From Fimenecus sp045593645 (lineage in GTDB: Bacteria > Bacillota > Clostridia > Oscillospirales > Acutalibacteraceae), in NCBI GenBank assembly GCA_045593645.1, contig JAZNWZ010000035.1, forward strand, positions 1 through 57,287: a stretch of DNA of 57,287 nucleotides. The letters are read 5' to 3'. Every line of letters starts with the position of its first letter. Positions within the stretch are counted from its first letter, which is position 1. Below, in pieces: positions 50,386 to 57,287 of the stretch. The notes under the pieces were generated by a model, which was not told the DNA's origin, ran no database searches, and worked only from the letters and a program-made list of their open reading frames with translations. Both the position numbers and the translations under genes were made by a program.

Positions 50386-50414
50386 TTGCAATTTGAGTTG
50401 CGTGGTGTTAGAAT
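50386..50414 (+). promoter_or_regulatory. Promoter of the 5S rRNA gene
   Basis: TTGCAA (50386-50391), 17-base spacer, TAGAAT (50409-50414); start would be near 50421, about 28 bases before the mature 5S end. Confidence 0.75.
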
Positions 50415-50448
50415 ATCTCTTGCGTTCACGAGATAAATCGTTTCGTGA

Positions 50449-50563
<115 letters not shown>

Positions 50564-50572
50564 ACAGCTAAA

Positions 50573-50602
50573 GCGTCCATCCAATAGGATGGGCGTTTTT
50601 TT
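50573..50602 (+). terminator. Terminator of the 5S rRNA gene
   Basis: GCGTCCATCC (50573-50582) pairs with GGATGGGCG (50587-50595) around AATA, followed by seven T. Confidence 0.93.
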
Positions 50603-50603
50603 A

Positions 50604-50631
50604 TTGCAAAAAAAGAAAAAGGGTATATAAT
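50604..50631 (+). promoter_or_regulatory. Promoter of the lipoprotein cluster
   Basis: TTGCAA (50604-50609), 16-base spacer, TATAAT (50626-50631). It directly follows the 5S terminator. Confidence 0.7.
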
Positions 50632-50651
50632 GTCTTTTAGGAGATGATTTT

Positions 50652-51584
50652 ATGAAAAAGTTTATAAGTATACTTATGGTATTATCAATGATTTTTGCTT
50701 TTGCAAGCTGCACAGCAGAAGAAACAAGCAAGAAAAAAGGAAAAGAAGAAAAGACAACTAAAAAGATAGAGCAAACAACAAAAGACAACAAAGAAAAAGT
50801 TACTTTTGAATTTGATGAAGACGGTAATCTTTTAACAACAAGACCAGAAGCAGAAGAGTCTACAACAGACGAACCATCAGGTGATGAAACTACAACAACA
50901 AACCCATCAACACCAAAGCCTGATGCTCCTTCAGGTGGCACAACTGAAAAGTCAATAGAAGAGTTTGTTGCTTTGATTAACACTGAAACAAAAAAAGCAA
51001 GTGCAGGTAATTATAAATTAACAAGAGATTGCTTTGTTTTAGGCGCAGATTTTGGAGAGGGAACAAGTATTTTAAATAACATCATATATGCTGTCGATAA
51101 AAATGCAACACTTGATACAGTTATAAATGGCTTTTTTGACGCAGGTACAACAACAGCAACCGTTAAAAATGGTAGTGCAAGTGTAGATAGCGCATATCTT
51201 CTTAAAGCAATGTCATTAAAATTAAGCGACATTGACACTTATTCTATTGATGGCTCTTATGCTTTTATAGCGCTTAAAAGCTGTTATAATCCACAATTTG
51301 ATGGCAGTAATGGTCTTCACCACATAACAAATGATTTTTATACACAAGCACAAGTCAAAGCAAGTATTGATTCTGTAGTTGGCTCAAGTGCGATTACTGT
51401 CAACGATTCGACTTTTGACTACAACTCAATCATTTTAGAGGTGTGGACAAGTGGTTCAAAAATCACAAAAGTTAAAATTGCATACCATCTTGACATAACA
51501 TTGAATATGAAAATTTCTTCAGTGGGAATTACAGGTGAGATTTCACTGGAATTGGCAGAAAGCTACACAAACATTACATATTAA
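50652..51584 (+). CDS. Lipoprotein, paralog of the one at 53749
   Basis: A 310-aa lipoprotein with an FASC lipobox, lipid cysteine near residue 20. A Lys/Glu/Thr-rich linker (about 22-100) spaces the mature domain from the membrane. The C-terminal half begins EEFVALINTETKKASAGNYK and matches VIALINAETAKASKGDYT of the lipoprotein at 53749; both continue with 'THRMCF/RCAY'-type segments and a final 'KVTYTFDATLDL'-like strand. I know no function for this family. An AGGAG site and a near-consensus promoter lie upstream; a terminator follows. Confidence 0.75.
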   Translation: MKKFISILMVLSMIFAFASCTAEETSKKKGKEEKTTKKIEQTTKDNKEKVTFEFDEDGNLLTTRPEAEESTTDEPSGDETTTTNPSTPKPDAPSGGTTEKSIEEFVALINTETKKASAGNYKLTRDCFVLGADFGEGTSILNNIIYAVDKNATLDTVINGFFDAGTTTATVKNGSASVDSAYLLKAMSLKLSDIDTYSIDGSYAFIALKSCYNPQFDGSNGLHHITNDFYTQAQVKASIDSVVGSSAITVNDSTFDYNSIILEVWTSGSKITKVKIAYHLDITLNMKISSVGITGEISLELAESYTNITY

Positions 51585-51594
51585 ACAAACGAAA

Positions 51595-51624
51595 AGGCAT
51601 CTATTTTGGATAGATGTCTTTTTT
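51595..51624 (+). terminator. Terminator after the 50652 lipoprotein
   Basis: AGGCATCTA (51595-51603) pairs with TAGATGTCT (51611-51619, one G-U), followed by six T. Confidence 0.85.
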
Positions 51625-51674
51625 ATTGCTTTTTTTCATAATTTGTATATAATATATAGTTAGGAGATGAGCGT

Positions 51675-52895
51675 ATGAACAAATCAAGAGTTATAATTAG
51701 TCTTTTGCTTGTTTTAGTAACTGTTTTAAGTATTGCAGGCTGTGGCAAAAAGGCAGAAACAAGCGCTACAACTACCACAGAGGCTATGGGCACAACTACA
51801 ACAGTTGTGAATGAGGATGGTAGCACTACAACTACTACAACAAGCCCTGATGGTACAACTACAACTACTACAACAAATCCAGATGGCACAACAACCACAA
51901 CAACTACAAGTCCAAGTGGTGAAACAACAACATCAGCACCAAATGATGCTCCTGTGCCTGAAACACAACCATCAACTCCAGATGCAAATCTTAGATATAT
52001 AAATGGTCTTGCAGTTGTGGGCACAACTGCTTATGAGCTTTATTATTTTAATCAAAGCTATGCAGATAAATATGTCAATATGATAAATGCACAAGCAAAC
52101 AATCTTGCAGGCATTGCAAATGTGTATGTTATTGTTATACCTAAAAATGTTGCAATTGGTTTGTCAGACGAACTTCAAGCGAAGGTTTCAGGCTCAAATC
52201 AAAAAACTGCATTAGAATATTTTTATAACGGCTTTAACTCAAATGTTAAAGAAGTACCTATTTACAACACAATGCTTGCACACAGAGACGAATATCTCTA
52301 TTTTAGAACAGACCACCATTGGACTGCTCTCGGTGCATATTATGCATATACAGAATTTACAAAAGTAAGGGGCATTACAACACACCCACTTTCAAAATAT
52401 ACTGAACTCAATTTTGGCAACTTCTTGGGTACACTTTATTCATCAGTTAACAAAGCGAATTCAACAGTTGGTGCACAAATGAAAGCAAATCCTGATGTTT
52501 GCTACGGCTACAGACCAAATCCAAATGCAACAATGTATTATGGAAGCGATGAAAATAATGCAAAAACAAAATTCCCTATTGTTGCAAATGGTGCAAGTTA
52601 TGGTACAAGCGGTAAATATTTAGCATTTATTGCAGGGGACCAAGCTTTTGAGGAAATTACAAACCCGGATATTACTGACGGCTCATCAATTGTTGTTGTT
52701 AAAGAATCTTTTGGCAATGCTTTTGTACCTTTCCTTGTTGAAAACTATCACAAGGTTTATGTTATTGACTACAGACATTATAAAAAGAGCATCAGTGATT
52801 TTGTAAAGGCTTATGGCGTTCAAGATGTTCTTTATATCAACAATATTTCTGCAGCAACATCATCACTTGTTAACAGTATGAAAGCAAGACAGTAG
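51675..52895 (+). CDS. DHHW-family lipoprotein with Thr-rich spacer
   Basis: A 406-aa lipoprotein (IAGC lipobox, lipid cysteine about residue 24). A low-complexity spacer (about 35-100) is made of nearly repeated SPDGTTTTTTT/NPDGTTTTTTT units, probably an O-glycosylation-prone or wall-spanning stalk. The mature domain has TDHHWTALGAYYAY, the signature of the DHHW family related to SGNH/AlgX-like acyl-transfer or esterase folds, and later SIVVVKESFGNAFVPFL. A promoter (TTGCTT 51626, TATAAT 51648-51653, 16 bases) and AGGAG site precede it. Catalytic role is inferred from the family only. Confidence 0.82.
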   Translation: MNKSRVIISLLLVLVTVLSIAGCGKKAETSATTTTEAMGTTTTVVNEDGSTTTTTTSPDGTTTTTTTNPDGTTTTTTTSPSGETTTSAPNDAPVPETQPSTPDANLRYINGLAVVGTTAYELYYFNQSYADKYVNMINAQANNLAGIANVYVIVIPKNVAIGLSDELQAKVSGSNQKTALEYFYNGFNSNVKEVPIYNTMLAHRDEYLYFRTDHHWTALGAYYAYTEFTKVRGITTHPLSKYTELNFGNFLGTLYSSVNKANSTVGAQMKANPDVCYGYRPNPNATMYYGSDENNAKTKFPIVANGASYGTSGKYLAFIAGDQAFEEITNPDITDGSSIVVVKESFGNAFVPFLVENYHKVYVIDYRHYKKSISDFVKAYGVQDVLYINNISAATSSLVNSMKARQ

Positions 52896-52919
52896 TGATT
52901 AAAAAGGGGGCATACTATA

Positions 52920-53726
52920 ATGAAAAAAGCAAAACTTGTCATTAGCTTTTTATTGATTATGGGTATGCTATGCTCTTTTGTAGGCTGTGGCAATAATGAT
53001 GATGCCAACACCAGCGAAACAACAACTTCAGAATACGAGAAAATTTGGATTGAAACCACAACAAAAAAGGCTGATACAAGTGATGTGGGGGACTATGAAA
53101 AATATGGTCTTTCAACAGCAAGAGGCAAGCTTGACTACTTTTTAAGGTCTTTTAACGGTGTTAAATCAGATGCAACAAGCGTTGTTCTTGAGGATAAAAC
53201 AGGCTCACGATATACTGATTATCAAGGTGCAGACGAGGGCTCAATAAGTGAAACAATTGGTAACAGTATTTTGAACAGTATGGTGGGTGAAGACAACCCT
53301 TTGTGGAATACGTATAAGGGAAAAGACAGAATAAACGAGAAATTCCCACCTGCCGGTGCAGTTTGTAACTTGAAAATTGAAAATATTAAAGATATTACTT
53401 GCGAAGAGGCAGAGGGTTATTATATAATGAATATAGTCCTTCTCAACGAAGATAATCCTATCGCAGGATATGGCGTTGGCTCAATTGCGTCAATATTGAC
53501 AGTTCAATCTATTAAAAATCCTATTTCTGGGGATAAGGTTGCAAGTAATTTGGAACCTGATTTCCATTATGAAAATGTATCTTGCACTGCAAAGATTAAC
53601 AAGACAACAGGTAAAATGGAAGAATACTATGTAAATATGCCTGTTGTCCTTAATATGAAAGGCGTTGGCACGTCTTATAAAGTCGGTTTAAGGGTTGAAG
53701 AAACCTGGTTAATATATTATGAATAA
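52920..53726 (+). CDS. Lipoprotein of unknown function
   Basis: A 268-aa lipoprotein with an FVGC lipobox, lipid cysteine near residue 23, then a short Thr/Lys-rich linker. The mature part has no motif I can name; 'EYYVNMPVVLNMKGVGTSYKVG' near the C-terminus is a predicted beta hairpin similar in style to the end strands of its neighbours. It starts 24 bases after the DHHW gene and is followed by the 53749 gene by 22 bases, so 51675-54567 is one transcription unit. Confidence 0.68.
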   Translation: MKKAKLVISFLLIMGMLCSFVGCGNNDDANTSETTTSEYEKIWIETTTKKADTSDVGDYEKYGLSTARGKLDYFLRSFNGVKSDATSVVLEDKTGSRYTDYQGADEGSISETIGNSILNSMVGEDNPLWNTYKGKDRINEKFPPAGAVCNLKIENIKDITCEEAEGYYIMNIVLLNEDNPIAGYGVGSIASILTVQSIKNPISGDKVASNLEPDFHYENVSCTAKINKTTGKMEEYYVNMPVVLNMKGVGTSYKVGLRVEETWLIYYE

Positions 53727-53748
53727 TTAAAAAACAAGGAGAAAAAAT

Positions 53749-54567
53749 ATGAAAAAGGTAAAAGTAATTCTTAGTTTTATTCTCGCACTTTGCATGGTGT
53801 TTACACTTGCAAGCTGTGGTGGTGAAAAAGATAAGACAGACGACAACAAAAAGCCAAGCACAACTGTTTCTGCCGAAACAACAACAGAAAAGCCTGAAGA
53901 AATGACAATGGCAGATGTTATTGCTTTAATCAATGCAGAAACTGCAAAGGCTTCAAAGGGTGATTATACTCTTGAAAGAAGATGTGCTTATACTGAGGGT
54001 GGTAACCCTGACGTTGGCGAATACACAGATACTCTTAATGATATTATCCCAATGTTTGGTGATTACAGAGACCTTGACCACGTTGTTGCTGACTTTATCG
54101 GGCTTGAGGATATTGATGCAACTGTTGTCGGTGGCAAATCAACAACAAACATTAAAGAGAACTATCTTATGAAAGCTACTGTTTTTACAGAAGCAGATGT
54201 TGAAAAGTATGTTGCAAACGGCAACAAGCACACATTCAAAATCGTTAATTGCACAAACCCAGAACGCGACGAAAAGAATTCAATGAGCCGTGTTACAAAT
54301 GACATTCTTACAAAGCAAGATGTTGTTGACAAAATCAAGTCAGAAGGTGTTGAAGATATTGCAAAGGTTGGCGAAACTTCAACAGTTAACTACAAAGAGA
54401 TTTGGGTAGAAGCAGAAATCGTTGATGGCAAAATTACATCACTTAAAGTAACATACACATTTGATGCAACTCTTGACCTTAAATTAGACTTGTCTATCAC
54501 AAAGTTTGATGTTCAAGGTAAAGGTGAAGCTGTTACAACAATCGTTTATAGCGATGTTAAGTATTAA
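53749..54567 (+). CDS. Lipoprotein, paralog of the one at 50652
   Basis: A 272-aa lipoprotein with an LASC lipobox, lipid cysteine near residue 24, and a short Thr/Lys linker. VIALINAETAKASKGDYTLERRC aligns with the 50652 protein, and both keep the same order of strands to the C-terminus (VTYTFDATLDLKLD here). The N-terminal linker is much shorter than in the paralog. Function is unknown. A GGAG site lies before the ATG and a terminator follows. Confidence 0.75.
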   Translation: MKKVKVILSFILALCMVFTLASCGGEKDKTDDNKKPSTTVSAETTTEKPEEMTMADVIALINAETAKASKGDYTLERRCAYTEGGNPDVGEYTDTLNDIIPMFGDYRDLDHVVADFIGLEDIDATVVGGKSTTNIKENYLMKATVFTEADVEKYVANGNKHTFKIVNCTNPERDEKNSMSRVTNDILTKQDVVDKIKSEGVEDIAKVGETSTVNYKEIWVEAEIVDGKITSLKVTYTFDATLDLKLDLSITKFDVQGKGEAVTTIVYSDVKY

Positions 54568-54574
54568 AATTTGA

Positions 54575-54594
54575 GGGTGGTTTTCCACCCTTTT
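54575..54594 (+). terminator. Terminator of the lipoprotein cluster
   Basis: GGGTGG (54575-54580), loop TTTT, CCACCC (54585-54590), then four T and ATT. Confidence 0.82.
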
Positions 54595-54621
54595 ATTATC
54601 TCTAATAAAGGAAGTGTTTTT

Positions 54622-55476
54622 GTGCCAAAGGTTGTTATAGTAGGCTCAGGTCCTGCAGGTGTTTCTGCTTCTTTATATACTCAAAGAGCAGGTTGTGATA
54701 CAACTGTTATAGCACTTAACGGTGGAGCCTTATTAAAGGCAGAAAAAATTGAAAACTATTATGGATTTTCTGGCGCTATAAGTGGCGAAAAACTTTATAA
54801 CGACGGAATTGACGGAGCAAAAAGGCTTGGTGTAACATTTGTTGAAGATGAAGTTGTAGGGCTCTCTTTTAACGGAAACTTTACTGTCAGCACAACAAAA
54901 AGCACTTTTGAAGCAGATGCAGTTTTGCTTGCTACAGGTGCATCTCGTTTAGCACCCAATATTGATGGTTTAAAAGACTTCGAGGGAATGGGTGTTAGCT
55001 ACTGTGCTGTGTGCGACGGTTTTTTCTTTAGAAATAAAAGTGTGGGTGTGCTTGGCAGTGGTGAATATGCACTTCACGAAGTGCAAGAGCTTTTGAATAT
55101 TGTCGGCTCTGTTACAGTTTTTACAAACGGTGAAGAGCCTATGGTAGCTTTCCCAGAAAATGTGAGGGTTGTAAAAGACAAAATTAATAGTTTTTCAGGA
55201 AAACCAATGGCACTTGAAATAAATACAGAAAAAGAAACTATTATTCTTAATGGTATGTTTATTGCATATAAAACTGCAGGTAGCACTGCTCTTGCTAAAA
55301 AGGTTGGTGCGACTATTGATGGCAATAAAATCGTAGTTAATGAAAATATGCAGACAAACATTAAAGGCCTTTATTCTGCAGGGGACTGCACAGGTGGACT
55401 TTTACAAATTTCAAAGGCAGTCTATGAGGGTGCAAAAGCAGGTACAGAAATAGTAAAAGCTTTAAAAAATAAATAA
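54622..55476 (+). CDS. Thioredoxin-reductase-like flavoprotein, atypical NADPH site
   Basis: A 284-aa FAD protein with VVIVGSGPAGVSASLYTQRAG (FAD motif, first 8 residues VIVGSGPA), the redox-active CxxC in YCAVCDGFF, and the C-terminal FAD motif SAGDCTGGLLQ. The second nucleotide region is altered: GVLGSGEYALHE replaces GGGNSA, and the usual HRRxxxR is FTNGEEPMVAF. That loss is reported for ferredoxin-dependent (FFTR-type) reductases, so the electron donor may not be NADPH. Start is GTG 54622 with an AGGAAG 8 bases upstream; an open frame from 54571 lies across the previous terminator. No thioredoxin gene is adjacent. Confidence 0.85.
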   Translation: MPKVVIVGSGPAGVSASLYTQRAGCDTTVIALNGGALLKAEKIENYYGFSGAISGEKLYNDGIDGAKRLGVTFVEDEVVGLSFNGNFTVSTTKSTFEADAVLLATGASRLAPNIDGLKDFEGMGVSYCAVCDGFFFRNKSVGVLGSGEYALHEVQELLNIVGSVTVFTNGEEPMVAFPENVRVVKDKINSFSGKPMALEINTEKETIILNGMFIAYKTAGSTALAKKVGATIDGNKIVVNENMQTNIKGLYSAGDCTGGLLQISKAVYEGAKAGTEIVKALKNK

Positions 55477-55499
55477 TAAATATTCACAGTAATTTTAAA

Positions 55500-55529
55500 A
55501 AGCAGGTATTGTATAATGCCTGCTTTTTT
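55500..55529 (+). terminator. Terminator before mreB
   Basis: AAGCAGGTATT (55500-55510), loop GTAT, AATGCCTGCTT (55515-55525), then TTTTT. Confidence 0.92.
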
Positions 55530-55586
55530 GATATAATAAAATAGATTATGTATGTTTTATTCCACTTCTAAAAAGGAGACGATAAA

Positions 55587-56576
55587 ATGCTTTTTGCACA
55601 AGACATCGGTATAGATTTAGGAACTGCTAATACAGTAGTTTATCTTAAAGGCAAGGGGATTGTTCTTCGTGAACCATCTGTTGTTGCCGTAAATGAAAAA
55701 ACTAACCCACCATCAGTTGTGGCAGTTGGTAACGAAGCAAAGGAAATGATTGGTAGAACACCTGGCTCAATTTCTGCAGTAAGACCACTTAAGGATGGCG
55801 TTATTGCTGACTTTGAAATTACTTCTGAAATGCTCAAAGAGTTTATTAAAAAAGCAATTAAGCGTTCACTTTTCAGCAGAGCGAGAGTGCTTATTTGTGT
55901 TCCATCAGGTATTACAGAGGTTGAGCGTAAAGCAGTACACGATGCTGCAAGAAACGCAGGTGCTAAATATGCTTCTCTTATTCAAGAGCCACTTGCTGCT
56001 GCTATGGGTGCAGGTCTTCCTATTACTGAAGCAGTAGGTAGTATGATTGTTAATATTGGTGGTGGTACAACAGAGGTAGCCGTTATTTCTTACCGTGATG
56101 TTGTTACTGCAAAGTCAATTCGTGTTGCAGGCGATAATTTTGATGAGGCAATTATTGACTACATACGTAAAAAACACAATATGCTTATCGGTGAAAGAAC
56201 GGCTGAAGATATAAAGGTAAAAATCGGCTCTGCAACTGAATATGATGGTGAAGGCGCTATGGATATTCGCGGAAGAAACCTTGTTGATGGACTTCCAATG
56301 AACATTGAAATCACTTCAGAGGAAATTCGTGAAGCACTTAGTGAGCCGCTTTCAGAAATTCTTGAAACTATTCGTTCAACACTTGAAAAAACACCACCAG
56401 AGCTTTTGTCAGATATTGTTGATAATGGAATTATGCTTGCAGGTGGCGGTGCACTTCTTCGTGGATTAGACAAGCTTATTTCTCGTGAAATGAAAATCCC
56501 TGTTCATGTTGCAGTTGAGCCAATGGACTGTGTTGCAAATGGTATGGGTTATTGTCTTGAAAGAGGTAACATCTGA
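55587..56576 (+). CDS. mreB: Rod-shape-determining protein MreB/Mbl
   Basis: A 329-aa actin-like ATPase that guides cell-wall synthesis along the cylinder. It begins with GIDLGTANTVVYLKGKG (phosphate 1), and has RPLKDGVIADFE, QEPLAAAMGAGLPI (connecting), VNIGGGTTEVAV (phosphate 2) and GIMLAGGGALLRGLD (adenosine motif). Length and order are normal for MreB/Mbl. A GGAG site lies before the ATG. mreC follows, as usual. No promoter with both boxes is clear; a TATAAT-like box lies at about 55532. Confidence 0.96.
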   Translation: MLFAQDIGIDLGTANTVVYLKGKGIVLREPSVVAVNEKTNPPSVVAVGNEAKEMIGRTPGSISAVRPLKDGVIADFEITSEMLKEFIKKAIKRSLFSRARVLICVPSGITEVERKAVHDAARNAGAKYASLIQEPLAAAMGAGLPITEAVGSMIVNIGGGTTEVAVISYRDVVTAKSIRVAGDNFDEAIIDYIRKKHNMLIGERTAEDIKVKIGSATEYDGEGAMDIRGRNLVDGLPMNIEITSEEIREALSEPLSEILETIRSTLEKTPPELLSDIVDNGIMLAGGGALLRGLDKLISREMKIPVHVAVEPMDCVANGMGYCLERGNI

Positions 56577-56619
56577 TTTTTAACAGAAAGGCAAGATAAA
56601 TCTATCTTGAATTAAAATA

Positions 56620-57287
56620 ATGAACGTTTTCTTTAAAGGAACAACATTTAAGGTGCTCTCTGTGATTGCCATTGTATTAGTTTGTGCAACTGTCCTTGCA
56701 ACAGTTGTGCCAACAGGCACATCACCATTAACTGATGCACTTGGGATTATAACTTCCCCATTGCAAAGCATAGCATCTTATGTTTCATCAAAATTTACCG
56801 ATATAAAAGGCTCTTTTGTTTCTTCAAATTCATATCAGGCTCGTATTGCAGAGCTTGAAAATCAGGTTGCTGAATATCAAAGAGATTTGGTTGACTATGA
56901 AAAGACAAAGAAGCTTTTAGAATCATATTCTGCATTCCTTGATGTCCGTGAAAAAAATCCCGACTACACTTGGGTTTCTTGCGATGTTATAGGTCGAGAT
57001 TCAGCAGATGTTTATGGCTCATTTACAATAAACAAAGGTTCTAAAGACGGTATAAAGGTAAACGACGCTGTTATTTATAGTGAATATCTTATTGGCGTTG
57101 TAACAGAGGTAAATCCTACAAGTGCAGTTGTACGTTCTGTCTTTGACCCTACTGTTTCTGTTGCTGCTTATGAAATCAGAACAGGTGAGTTGGGCTATAC
57201 ATCATCAACCTATGAAACAGGGCTTAATGGTACTTGTCGTTTGTCAGGGCTTGACAGAAATACCACTATTTCAAAGGGTGGTATTAT
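56620..57287 (+). CDS. mreC: Rod-shape-determining protein MreC (N-terminal part, runs off the window)
   Basis: The frame opens at ATG 56620 and stays open to the last base (222 codons seen). It has a membrane helix (about residues 12-29), a coiled coil (about 78-100, IAELENQVAEYQ), then the MreC beta domain with SCDVIGRDSADVYGSFTINKGSKDG (in part) and GVVTEVNPTSAVVRSV. MreC links MreB to the periplasmic cell-wall synthesis machinery. It lies 43 bases after mreB; the ribosome-binding site is weak. The C-terminal end lies outside the window. Confidence 0.94.
   Translation, partial: MNVFFKGTTFKVLSVIAIVLVCATVLATVVPTGTSPLTDALGIITSPLQSIASYVSSKFTDIKGSFVSSNSYQARIAELENQVAEYQRDLVDYEKTKKLLESYSAFLDVREKNPDYTWVSCDVIGRDSADVYGSFTINKGSKDGIKVNDAVIYSEYLIGVVTEVNPTSAVVRSVFDPTVSVAAYEIRTGELGYTSSTYETGLNGTCRLSGLDRNTTISKGGI

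Noticed and set aside
51760..51940. CRISPR-like array
   Set aside because: The repeats are in-frame Thr-rich codons with no spacers of unique sequence, so this is protein repeat coding.

Overview
The window is an AT-rich chromosomal segment of a low-GC Gram-positive bacterium. I read it as a member of the Clostridia, most likely an Oscillospirales/Ruminococcaceae-type anaerobe. The reasons are the Firmicutes origin-side block (rpmH-rnpA-yidD-yidC-jag-mnmG-rsmG-noc-like-parA-parB), a perfect Bacillus-type parS site, dockerin and cohesin-like surface proteins, a Trp T-box, the dapL diaminopimelate route and many lipoproteins. It starts just right of where dnaA/oriC should lie. Most genes point away from that end, as expected for one replication arm. 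Species identity cannot be settled from the sequence alone.

Layout. 1-9.8 kb: ribosomal protein L34, RNase P protein, membrane insertase genes, tRNA modification, 16S methylation, chromosome partitioning (Noc-like ParB, parS, ParA, ParB) and serS. mnmE is missing from its usual place between jag and mnmG, and palindromic repeats sit in the gaps on both sides of mnmG. 9.8-11.6 kb: two lipoproteins. 11.6-20.8 kb: the most unusual part, a probable surface-protein locus. It holds a 1786-aa exported dockerin protein, a cohesin-like plus dockerin protein, a 449-aa cohesin-like protein and an untracked 42-aa acidic peptide with a Gly-Gly motif. Two strong promoters drive it through roughly 330- and 360-base structured leaders. 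20.8-27.9 kb: RNase Y, YmdB, a solute-binding lipoprotein, RecG and an esterase. 27.9-31.5 kb (minus strand): a standalone trpB under a UGG-specifier T-box, a PHP-family phosphatase and an AI-2E/PerM-type membrane protein. 31.7-39.1 kb: hom, lysC, guaB, glyA, dapF, dapL. 39.2-43.0 kb (minus): a two-component system with a membrane protein, bracketed by two paralogous small membrane proteins. 43.1-48.0 kb (minus): an exported amidase, then ahcY, a RING/DUF2628 protein and galU. 48.2-50.3 kb: a Lys/Glu-rich one-pass membrane protein. 50.4-50.6 kb: a solitary 5S rRNA gene with its own promoter and terminator. 50.65-54.6 kb: four lipoproteins, two of them paralogous and one of the DHHW family. 54.6 kb to the end: an atypical thioredoxin-reductase-like flavoprotein, mreB and the start of mreC.

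How the genes work together. The left block keeps the origin segregated and supports translation and membrane-protein insertion. hom/lysC/dapF/dapL form an aspartate-family and cell-wall precursor module, joined by one-carbon (glyA, ahcY) and purine (guaB) steps. mreB/mreC handle cell shape. The surface locus and the lipoprotein cluster are the least explained parts. Starts were chosen from ribosome-binding sites where the longest open frame was doubtful (rnpA, mnmG, noc-like, parA, ymdB, hom, dapF, the HK-linked membrane protein, the amidase, the RING protein and the TrxR-like gene).
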